The notes below the pieces were generated by a model. The model was given only the letters and a program-made list of their open reading frames with translations, was not told the DNA's origin and searched no databases. Positions 57,082 through 64,000 of a DNA stretch of 64,000 nucleotides are shown one piece after another; within the stretch, counting starts at the first letter, position 1, and each line of letters starts with the position of its first letter. Where the stretch lies: NCBI RefSeq assembly GCF_009687865.1, contig NZ_BLAE01000035.1:1-64000 (forward strand). The letters run 5' to 3'. Origin of the DNA: Acrocarpospora macrocephala (lineage in GTDB: Bacteria; Actinomycetota; Actinomycetes; Streptosporangiales; Streptosporangiaceae). The translations under genes were made by a program, and so were the position numbers.

Positions 57082-58604
57082 TGCATCGCTATCTCATCAT
57101 CGGCGCAGGTCCCGCCGGTCTCCAGCTCAGCTACTACCTCAAACGCGCCGGCACCGATTACGTCACCCTCGAACGCACCGAGGCCCCCGGCGCCTTCTTC
57201 AAGGAGTTCCCCCGGCACCGCCGCCTGATCTCGCTCAACAAGGTGCACACCGTCGAGGACGAGCCGGAGATCAAGCTCAGGTGGGACTGGAACTCGCTGC
57301 TCAACGACTCGCCCGACCTGATGTTCCCGAAGTATTCGAGCGAGTACCTGCCCGGCGCCGACGATCTTGTCAGGTATCTCGCCGACTTCGAGCGCGAGCA
57401 CGAACTCAATGTACGTTTCATGACTCCGGTCGACCGAATTGAGAAGATCGACGGCCGATTCCACGTGCACACGCCCGCGGAGACGTACGTGGCCGAATGC
57501 GTGATCGTCGCCACCGGCTGGGGCGGGCCGAACATTCCCAATATTCCGGGTATCGAGCTGGCGACCGGCTACGAGGACATGGAGGTCGAGGGTTCCGCCT
57601 ACGCGGGCCAGCGGGTGCTGGTGATCGGCAAAGGCAACTCGGCGTTCGAGACCGCCCAGGCGATCCTGCCGCACGCGGCCATCGTGCACCTGGCGAGCCC
57701 GCACGGCGTACGCCTGGCCTGGCACACCAAGCATCCCGGCGACGTGCGCGGCCAGTACGGCGCGTTCCTCGACAGCTACTGGTTCAAGACCCTGCACGGC
57801 GTGCTCGAATGCGACATCAACCGCATCTGGCGCGAGGAGGACCACTTCAAAGCGGCCATCACGTACACGCTGGCCAACGGCGAGCAGGCCCTGCTGGAGT
57901 ACGACTCCGTCATCCGTTGTACGGGCTTCACCATGGATCGCAGCATTTTTGACGACTCCTGCTTACCCGAAATGGCCCCCAACGGGCGGATCCCTGCCAT
58001 CCGCCCCGACTGGCAGTCCGCCAACGTGGACGGTCTCTACTTCGCGGGCACGCTTATGCAGGCCCGCGACTTCAAGCAGGCGTCGTCGGCGTTCATCGAC
58101 GGCTTCCGCTACAACCTGCGCACGATGACGGCCTTGCTGGCCGAGCGCTACGAGAACACGCCGCTGGATCGCCAGGTGATCCCACTCGACCACGAGAAGC
58201 TCGGCGCGACCATGCTCGACCGCGTGAACTGGAGTTCCGCTCTGTGGACCCAGTTCGAGTATCTATGCGACGCGTTCGTGGTCGACCGCGCCAACGGGCA
58301 GATCCAGCATTATCAGGATCTGCCCGAGGACTACGCCGTCGAACGCTTCGCTGACCAGGAAGAACTCTTCACGATCACTCTGCGCTGGGGCCGCCAGAAC
58401 TACGGCGACGTGTTCGCCATCCAGCGCGACCCCACCCCCGACATGGCCCACGAGAGCGCATTCCTGCACCCCGTGATCAGAGCCTGGCGGCACGGCGAAA
58501 AGGTCGCCGAGCGGCACCTCCTGGAAGACCTGCTGGCCGTCTGGCGCAACCCGGTCCGCCACGTGGAGCCGCTCTACGCCTTCCTATCCGAACAACTGAC
58601 CTGA
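57081..58604 (+). CDS. FAD-dependent NAD(P)-binding oxidoreductase (FMO/FOXRED2-like)
   Basis: 507-aa flavoprotein. The FAD motif is IIGAGPAGLQLSYYLKRAG (G8-x-G10-x-x-G13); next ISLNKVHTV, PKYSSEYLPGADDLVRYL, the ATG-like motif VIVATGWGGPNIPNIPG, and the second nucleotide fold VLVIGKGNSAFETAQAI (NADPH, G-x-G-x-S-A). Later YFAGTLMQARDF and ASSAFIDGFRYNLR. The closest described layout is FOXRED2/FMO-like proteins; some sit in metabolite clusters as N-hydroxylases. The AhpD-type neighbours suggest redox partners. The 3' end overlaps the convergent ligase gene by 21 bp. Confidence 0.85.
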   Translation: MHRYLIIGAGPAGLQLSYYLKRAGTDYVTLERTEAPGAFFKEFPRHRRLISLNKVHTVEDEPEIKLRWDWNSLLNDSPDLMFPKYSSEYLPGADDLVRYLADFEREHELNVRFMTPVDRIEKIDGRFHVHTPAETYVAECVIVATGWGGPNIPNIPGIELATGYEDMEVEGSAYAGQRVLVIGKGNSAFETAQAILPHAAIVHLASPHGVRLAWHTKHPGDVRGQYGAFLDSYWFKTLHGVLECDINRIWREEDHFKAAITYTLANGEQALLEYDSVIRCTGFTMDRSIFDDSCLPEMAPNGRIPAIRPDWQSANVDGLYFAGTLMQARDFKQASSAFIDGFRYNLRTMTALLAERYENTPLDRQVIPLDHEKLGATMLDRVNWSSALWTQFEYLCDAFVVDRANGQIQHYQDLPEDYAVERFADQEELFTITLRWGRQNYGDVFAIQRDPTPDMAHESAFLHPVIRAWRHGEKVAERHLLEDLLAVWRNPVRHVEPLYAFLSEQLT

Positions 58605-59732
58605 GAAATCCCGCACCAGCTCGTCGACCACGTCCGCCGCCGAACCCCGGCGGGCGTGGACGACGGCTTGCCGGGCCGCCCCCGTCCCGACCACATGCAA
58701 GCGCGCCACCCGCTCGACCACCAGATCAAGATCCCCGGTTTCCTCCAGAGCGGGCCGAAGAAGCGCCAGCAACGCGTCCACCTGCGCCGACGCCGGGAGC
58801 AGCCGCCCGCTGACCGGATCGATGGCGTCCCCGGCCAGCCCATCCCTGGCCGCCTGCCAGTACGACGCCCGCAGCAACTCCCCCCGGATCCGCGGCCCCG
58901 GATCACCCCGTTCCACCCGTTCCAGCGCGGTCACCACCAGCGCCCGGACAATCGCGCCGAGCAGCGCGGACTCCCCAGCGGTGGCCGGCACGTCGGTCAC
59001 CCGGACCTCCAGCGTGGGCAGCCGCGCCGACGGGCGGATGTCCCAGAAGATCGTGCCCGGGTCCACCAGGACCTTGGCCTCGGTCAGCTGGGCGATCACC
59101 TCGTCGTACTCGGCGGCCGAGGTGAAGTACGGCGGCGGCCCGGCCACCGGCCACTTGCCCCAGCAGAGCGTGCGCCAGCTGGCGTAACCCGTGTCGCGCC
59201 CGCACCACAGCGGCGAGTTGGCCATCAGCGCGATCAGCGTCGGCAGCCACGGCCGCAGGTGGTTGCTCACCAGCACGGCACGTTCCCGGTCGGGCAGGTG
59301 CACGTGGACGTGACCGGCGCAGATGCTCTGCTCGTCGTGGAGCGAGCGGTAGTTGGCGATGCCGATGCCGTACCGGGGATTCTCGGTGATCAGCGGCGGG
59401 ACCACGTCGCCGAGCACGGCCGTGCCCGAGGCGACCACCCGCAGCCCCTCGTCGGCCGCGGCGGACGCCACGGCGGCGCGCATCTGGCGGAGCTGGGTCT
59501 CCAGCTCGGCGGTTCTGGCGCAGGGCCGGGTCTTGGCCTCCACCTGGTAGCGGGTGATCTCGGTGCCGACCTGCTCGCCCAGCGCCGCCGCCGCCCTGGC
59601 CACGACGGCGGCCGACCGCGGGGCCGCCTCCCGCGTCTCGGGGTCGACGACGAGGTATTCCTCTTCCACTCCGACGAGGGGACAGGCCGCGTCGAAGGGC
59701 ACCACTTGCTCGATATCCGCGGTGGCAGTCAT
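58584..59732 (-). CDS. YbdK-type carboxylate-amine ligase (glutamate-cysteine ligase family 2)
   Basis: 382-aa GCS2-family enzyme. Landmarks are VGVEEEYLVVDPETRE near the N-terminus (metal/ATP-binding glutamates), YQVEAKTRP, SGTAVLGDVVPPLI, CAGHVHVHLPDRERAV, MANSPLWCGRDTGYASWRTLCWG and TLEVRVTDVPATA. Family members form gamma-glutamyl bonds with ATP; YbdK itself is a weak glutamate-cysteine ligase. In actinomycetes that use mycothiol the true product is uncertain; ergothioneine EgtA belongs to the same superfamily, but no other egt gene is here. Divergent from the EamA gene. Confidence 0.88.
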   Translation of the reverse strand: MTATADIEQVVPFDAACPLVGVEEEYLVVDPETREAAPRSAAVVARAAAALGEQVGTEITRYQVEAKTRPCARTAELETQLRQMRAAVASAAADEGLRVVASGTAVLGDVVPPLITENPRYGIGIANYRSLHDEQSICAGHVHVHLPDRERAVLVSNHLRPWLPTLIALMANSPLWCGRDTGYASWRTLCWGKWPVAGPPPYFTSAAEYDEVIAQLTEAKVLVDPGTIFWDIRPSARLPTLEVRVTDVPATAGESALLGAIVRALVVTALERVERGDPGPRIRGELLRASYWQAARDGLAGDAIDPVSGRLLPASAQVDALLALLRPALEETGDLDLVVERVARLHVVGTGAARQAVVHARRGSAADVVDELVRDFSGQLFG

Positions 59733-59875
59733 GCCGCTCCTTGGTTCCCATACTTATGACGCGCGTAGGGTATCCGCGTGTCCCCGCGCACGGGCGGATT
59801 CCCGGCGAGGTGCGCACAAATAGAGGTCCGAATATTGCGGTGCTCACCGACATGTCCGGCGCCTATCGTCGGGGG

Positions 59876-60757
59876 GTGAACGAGACCGTGACGATGGTGG
59901 ACAGGCGGGCGCTGGCCGCTGCCGGGGTCACCCTGGTGTTGTGGGCTTCGGCCTTCGTGTCCATCCGCAGCGCGGTGGCGTCCTACTCGCCCGGCGCGCT
60001 CGCGCTCGGGAGGCTGCTCGCCGGCTCGCTGACGCTGGTGGTGATTCTGCTGCTGCGCGGCGAGCGGCTGCCGCCGAGGGCGGCCTGGCCGGGGATCGTG
60101 GTGTCCGGGGTGCTCTGGTTCGGCGTCTACATGGTGGCTCTCAACTGGGGCGAGCAGGAGGTGGACGCGGGCACGGCGGCGATGCTCGTCAACATCGGGC
60201 CGATCGTCATCGCGCTGCTGTCCGGCTACCTGCTGAAGGAGGGCTTCCCGCGCCCGCTGCTGATCGGCCTGGCGGTCTCGTTCGGCGGGGCGCTCCTGGT
60301 CGGCTTTTCGATGTCCGGCGGGGGTTCGTCCTCGGTGCTCGGCGTCGTGCTGTGCGTGCTGGCCGCCGTCTCGTACGCCGTCGCGATCGTCGCCCAGAAG
60401 CCCGCGCTGGCGCACGCGTCCGCGCTGCAGGTGACCACCTTCGGCTGCGTGATCGGGGCGGTCGTCTGCCTGCCGTTCGCCGGTCAGCTGATCGACCAGG
60501 TCGGCTCCGCGCCGCTGCCGGCCACGCTCAACCTGCTCTATCTGGGCGTGTTCCCGACCGCGCTGGCCTTCACCACCTGGGCGTACGCGCTGGCCAGGAC
60601 CACCGCGGGCAAACTGGGCGCCACCACCTACGTGGTGCCCGCGATGGTCGTGCTGATGGCCTGGGCGTTCCTCGCCGAGGTGCCCGGCTGGCTCACCCTC
60701 GCCGGGGGCGCCCTCTGCCTGGTCGGGGTTGCGATCTCACGCAGACGGCCGTCATAG
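59876..60757 (+). CDS. EamA/DMT family transporter
   Basis: About 293-aa ten-helix transporter of the drug/metabolite superfamily. Two EamA halves are visible: the first from ALAAAGVTLVLWASAFVSIRSA, the second from VLGVVLCVLAAVSYAVAIVAQ, each with the small-residue helices of the family, ending in ISRRRPS. Start is uncertain: GTG 59876, GTG 59888 or ATG 59852 are all in frame, and the GGGGGG at 59871-59876 favours 59888 or a leaderless form. Substrate unknown, usually amino acids or metabolites. It converges with the molybdopterin subunit gene; the 3' ends overlap by 6 bp. Confidence 0.85.
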   Translation: MNETVTMVDRRALAAAGVTLVLWASAFVSIRSAVASYSPGALALGRLLAGSLTLVVILLLRGERLPPRAAWPGIVVSGVLWFGVYMVALNWGEQEVDAGTAAMLVNIGPIVIALLSGYLLKEGFPRPLLIGLAVSFGGALLVGFSMSGGGSSSVLGVVLCVLAAVSYAVAIVAQKPALAHASALQVTTFGCVIGAVVCLPFAGQLIDQVGSAPLPATLNLLYLGVFPTALAFTTWAYALARTTAGKLGATTYVVPAMVVLMAWAFLAEVPGWLTLAGGALCLVGVAISRRRPS

Positions 60758-63004
60758 CAGTTTGTCCAGCGTAATCGGCAGGTCGCGGACTCGTTTGCCG
60801 GTGGCGTGGTAGACGGCGTTGGCGATCGCGCCCGCGACGCCGACGATGCCGACCTCGCCGATGCCGAGCAGGCCGAGCGGCATGGTCGGGTCGGGATCGT
60901 CCAGGTAGCGAATGTCGATCGAGGGGATGTCCGCGTGCACCGGCACGTGGTACTCCGCCAGACCGGCGTTCATGATGCGGCCGTTGCGCGGATCGACCAG
61001 GGTCTCCTCGGCCAGCGCCATGCCGATGCCCATCACGATGCCGCCGCGCAGCTGGCTGGCCGCCGTCTTGGCGTTGATCACCTTGCCCACATCGAAGACG
61101 CCCAGCCAGCGGGAGATCCGGATCTCGCCGGTGTCGGAGTCCACCCGCACCTCGCAGAACTGCGCCCCGCAGGCGGCCTTCACCCAGCGCCGCCGATCCA
61201 TCAGGAACTTGGACATGAACCTGACCTGACCGGTGATCTCGCCGAGCCTGGTGTCGGAGCCGACCTGGGCCTCGATCGAGGCGCGATCGGCGCGGCGCAG
61301 GATCTCCTGGTAGCTCTCACCCCGCGAACCGTCGTAGAGGCCGCCGTCCTTGGCCCGCACGTCCGCGAAGCGGCGACCGCGTAGGGGAGAGCCCGGCGTC
61401 TTCCTGGCCACCGAGAACACCGAACGCCTGAGCTTCTCGCAGGCGGTGATGAGGCTGGCGGCGATGCTCGCCGTCTGCCCGGAACCGCCGGCGCCGGGTC
61501 CGGTGGGCAGGGCGGTGTCGCCGTACTCGACGGTGATCGCCCCCAGCGGCACGCCCAGGGCGTCGGCCGCGATCTGCGCCTGGGCGGTCGCCGCGCCCAT
61601 ACCCATCTCGTGGAAGCCGCAGCGGACCAGAACAGTTCCGTCGGCCGACAGGCGTACCGTCACGTTGGCCTGGAACTGCCAGGCCGGATGGTACGCGGAG
61701 GCGACGCCCATGCCGATCAGCCACTTGCCGTCCCGCATCGAGCCGGGTTCCGGCGACCGTTCGCCCCAGCCGAACTCCTTGGCGCCCACCTCGTAACATT
61801 CGAGCAGCATGCGGTGGGCGAACGCCTTGCCGTCGATCGGGTTGCGGGCGGGCTCGTTTCGGGCGCGCAGCTCGATGGGGTCCATGCCCAGCTTGTACGC
61901 GAGCTCGTCCACCGTGGCTTCGAGCGCGAACGAGCCGATCGACTCGCCGGGGGCGCGCATGACGGTGTTGGCGATCGTGTCCAGCTCGACCAGGTTCTGC
62001 TGGACCTGGAGGTTGGCGGCGTCGTAGAGGTGGCGGGTCTGCGAGGTCACCTGTTCCGGGCCGCCGCCGACCTTGCCGTTCTGGGTGATGCTGGTGTGGA
62101 TGAGCGCGGTCATCGAGCCGCCGGCCTCCGCGCCGATGGCCACCCGCTGGATCGACGGGGTGCGCCCGCCGACCGTGCGGTTGACGCCTTCCCTGGTCAG
62201 CATCAGCCTGACCGGCCGTCCCGTCACCTTCGCGGCGAGCACGGTGAGCACCGTGCCGGGCCACACCATGGTCTTGCCGCCGAACGCGCCGCCGACGAAC
62301 GGCGAGATCACCCGGATGTTCTCCTTGGGCACGTCGAACCGGACCGCCAGATGCCCCTGCGTCCAGGCGATGTTCTGGCTGCCCTCGTGCAGGATCAGCC
62401 GATCCTTGTCCCAGAACGCGGTGGTCGAGTGGGGTTCGATCGCGTTGTGGTTGTGCCCCGGCGTCGTGTACCGCAGATCGAGCGAGAACGGCGCCGCCGC
62501 CAGCGCCGCGTCGGGGTCGCCCTTCTTGGCTCCCCCCTCCGAGATCAAGCTGTTCTTCTGCGGCGTCGCGTTGCCTTCCTCAGCGGCGAAGTCCAGCACG
62601 GCGGGGAACTCGGCGTACTCCACCTCGACCAGGTGCGCGGCCTCCCGCGCGGCTTCCAGCGTCTCGGCCACCACCACCGCGATGGGCTGCCCGTTCCAGT
62701 GCACTTCGTCGGTGTTCAGGTAGTTGACCGTCGTGCCGGTGGCGAGCGTGCTCAAATCCATCGGGGTCATCTTCGGCGCGGGTTTCATCGGCGGCGCGTT
62801 CTCGTGTGTGATCACCGCCAGCACGCCCGGCGTTTTCCGCGCCGTCGCCGAGTCGATCCGCGTGATCCGCCCGCGCGCGATCGTCGAGTGCACAAGAGCG
62901 GCATAAGCCATATTCGGGTACGGATACTCCGCCGAGTACCGCGCCTCCCCCGTGACCTTGGCAGTGCCGTCAAGCCGATCGACCGGCTGTCCCACATACG
63001 TCAT
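60752..63004 (-). CDS. Xanthine dehydrogenase family molybdopterin-binding subunit
   Basis: 750-aa large subunit. Start ATG 63004 overlaps the FAD-subunit stop (ATGA at 63001-63004). It begins MTYVGQPVDRLDGTAKVTGE, the usual N-terminus. Molybdenum-cofactor motifs are FVGGAFGGKTMVWPG, GFHEMGMGAATAQAQI, GGSGQTAS and GIGEVGIVGVAGAIANA with the catalytic Glu that activates the water ligand. Members oxidise purines, aldehydes or aromatic heterocycles; this size and gene order (2Fe-2S, FAD, Mo) are as in PaoABC/YagTSR aldehyde oxidoreductases. The substrate is not readable. Confidence 0.92.
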   Translation of the reverse strand: MTYVGQPVDRLDGTAKVTGEARYSAEYPYPNMAYAALVHSTIARGRITRIDSATARKTPGVLAVITHENAPPMKPAPKMTPMDLSTLATGTTVNYLNTDEVHWNGQPIAVVVAETLEAAREAAHLVEVEYAEFPAVLDFAAEEGNATPQKNSLISEGGAKKGDPDAALAAAPFSLDLRYTTPGHNHNAIEPHSTTAFWDKDRLILHEGSQNIAWTQGHLAVRFDVPKENIRVISPFVGGAFGGKTMVWPGTVLTVLAAKVTGRPVRLMLTREGVNRTVGGRTPSIQRVAIGAEAGGSMTALIHTSITQNGKVGGGPEQVTSQTRHLYDAANLQVQQNLVELDTIANTVMRAPGESIGSFALEATVDELAYKLGMDPIELRARNEPARNPIDGKAFAHRMLLECYEVGAKEFGWGERSPEPGSMRDGKWLIGMGVASAYHPAWQFQANVTVRLSADGTVLVRCGFHEMGMGAATAQAQIAADALGVPLGAITVEYGDTALPTGPGAGGSGQTASIAASLITACEKLRRSVFSVARKTPGSPLRGRRFADVRAKDGGLYDGSRGESYQEILRRADRASIEAQVGSDTRLGEITGQVRFMSKFLMDRRRWVKAACGAQFCEVRVDSDTGEIRISRWLGVFDVGKVINAKTAASQLRGGIVMGIGMALAEETLVDPRNGRIMNAGLAEYHVPVHADIPSIDIRYLDDPDPTMPLGLLGIGEVGIVGVAGAIANAVYHATGKRVRDLPITLDKLL

Positions 63005-63993
63005 GCCGCGCTCCCCTCCACCTGCAACTGCCGCAGCGTCGCCGTGATCGCCCGCCCGGCCAGCTCGATCTTGAACGCGTTCTGGGACTGCGCCACCGCG
63101 CCCTCCAGCTCCGCGTCGGCGGCCAGCCGGAACCGCTCCTCCGTCGCCGGGCCGCCCATCAGCGCACGCTCCGCCGCGTGCGCCCGCCACGGCCGGGCGG
63201 CCACCCCGCCCAGCGCCAGCCGGGCCTCGGTGATCACACCGTCCCTGACCTCCAGCGCGGCGGCCACGCTGACCAGCGCGAACGCGTACGACGCACGGTC
63301 GCGCACCTTGCGATACCGCGACCGCGCGGCCACCGGAAGCTCGGGCAGCTCGATCGCGGTGATCAGCTCGTCGGCGGCGATCGCCGTCTCATGCTGCGGG
63401 GAGTCTCCGGGCAGCATGTGGAAGCCGACCAGCGGGAGCCGCCGCACCCCGCGCACGCTCTCCAGCTCGATCGTGGCGTCCAGCGCGGCCAGTGCTACGC
63501 ACATGTCCGAGGGATGCGTCGCCACGCAGCTGTCCGACGCGCCGAAGATGGCCGCGTTCCGGTTGAACCCGCCGATCGCGTCACAGCCCGCGCCCGGCTC
63601 GCGCTTGTTGCAGCGCGCGGCCAGATCCGCGAAATACGGGCAGCGGGTGCGCTGCAGCACGTTGCCGCCGACCGTGGCCATGTTTCTGAGCTGGCCGGAC
63701 GCGCCGGTCAGGATCGCCTGGGCCAGCATCGGGTAGCGCGTGCGGATCACCCGATGGGCGGCGAGGTGGCTGTTGCGGACCAGCGCGCCGATCCGGACGC
63801 CGCCGTCCGGCAGCTCCTCGACCCGGTCCAGCGGCAGCCGGGTGATGTCGATCACCGTGTCCGGGCGCTCGATGTTCTGCCGCATCAGATCCACCAGGTT
63901 GGTGCCGCCGCCGAGGAACTTGGCCCCCGGCTCGGCGATCGCGCGGACGGCGGTGGCCACGTCCTGGGCGCTCACGTAGGCGAAATCCTTCAT
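63001..63993 (-). CDS. Xanthine dehydrogenase family FAD-binding subunit
   Basis: 330-aa medium subunit. The FAD-binding motifs are AKFLGGGTNLVDLMRQNIERP and ATVGGNVLQRTRCPYFADLAARCNKREPGAGC; the CxxYF...C...C pattern is the 4Fe-4S-binding insertion seen in PaoB-type subunits. Then VALAALDATIELESVRGVRRLP and the CO dehydrogenase flavoprotein C-terminal domain. It starts seven bases from the window end. A TGA on the minus strand at 63990-63992, inside the ATGA of this start, may be the stop of the 2Fe-2S subunit gene beyond the window. Confidence 0.92.
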   Translation of the reverse strand: MKDFAYVSAQDVATAVRAIAEPGAKFLGGGTNLVDLMRQNIERPDTVIDITRLPLDRVEELPDGGVRIGALVRNSHLAAHRVIRTRYPMLAQAILTGASGQLRNMATVGGNVLQRTRCPYFADLAARCNKREPGAGCDAIGGFNRNAAIFGASDSCVATHPSDMCVALAALDATIELESVRGVRRLPLVGFHMLPGDSPQHETAIAADELITAIELPELPVAARSRYRKVRDRASYAFALVSVAAALEVRDGVITEARLALGGVAARPWRAHAAERALMGGPATEERFRLAADAELEGAVAQSQNAFKIELAGRAITATLRQLQVEGSAA

Positions 63994-64000
63994 CGGCTGC

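Noticed and set aside
61610-63736. 708-codon plus-strand frame opposite the xanthine dehydrogenase subunits
   Set aside because: Spans two real minus-strand genes and their junction; Arg/Gly-rich with no domain.

Overview
The window is about 70% GC, uses many GTG starts and GTGA/ATGA stop-start overlaps, and carries an F420-type luciferase-like oxidoreductase, an AfsR-type SARP regulator, a Ser/Thr kinase-like protein, paired LytR-CpsA-Psr proteins and a member of the SCO5389 family. This fits a chromosomal segment of a filamentous actinomycete, perhaps close to the Streptosporangiaceae; the assignment is inferred from gene content, not from a marker gene. No rRNA, tRNA, CRISPR array or intact mobile element was found.

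Left part (1-36 kb). Mostly housekeeping and regulatory genes: a secreted M15-like peptidase with a strong terminator, TetR/LLM/YkvA genes, an amidohydrolase, SURF1, HxlR, GNAT and TetR genes, a methyltransferase, the large SARP regulator, a small acidic secreted protein, an aminotransferase with a divergent LysR gene, an SGNH esterase with an altered GDS motif, rnhB, an SCO5389-like gene, an orphan CooC/MinD-type ATPase, an HNH/DUF222 protein full of coding minisatellites, two small unknown proteins and a kinase-like membrane protein with altered catalytic motifs. An alkanesulfonate/taurine-type ABC operon ending in an Rrf2 regulator follows, then two LCP genes. The intergenic DNA here is unusually repetitive: a hairpin-bearing dispersed repeat at three loci, a 95-bp tandem array, and two cases where the 3' end of a gene (rnhB and the kinase-like gene) has been copied into the DNA downstream. 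Gene remnants also occur: an ECF41-type sigma factor and an integrase fragment.

Middle part (35.4-48.7 kb). A compact locus predicted to take up and break down beta-mannan: a divergent LacI regulator; a family 5 solute-binding lipoprotein, two Dpp/Opp-type permeases and two ATPases; a cytoplasmic GH2 beta-mannosidase; a ROK sugar kinase; a secreted GH5 mannanase; and mannose-6-phosphate isomerase. The proposed path is extracellular mannan to manno-oligosaccharides, ABC import, hydrolysis to mannose, phosphorylation, then conversion to fructose-6-phosphate. The control region holds two different LacI-type operator classes.

Right part (48.7-64 kb). Two FluC/CrcB fluoride channel subunits, a decayed VbhA-Fic toxin-antitoxin remnant, an S4 protein, a DUF1772 protein, an MprF-like protein, a PIG-L deacetylase, an FtsX-like permease, two tandem AhpD-like proteins coupled to a flavin oxidoreductase, a YbdK-type carboxylate-amine ligase, an EamA transporter, and the molybdopterin and FAD subunits of a xanthine dehydrogenase/aldehyde oxidase family enzyme that continues past the window end.
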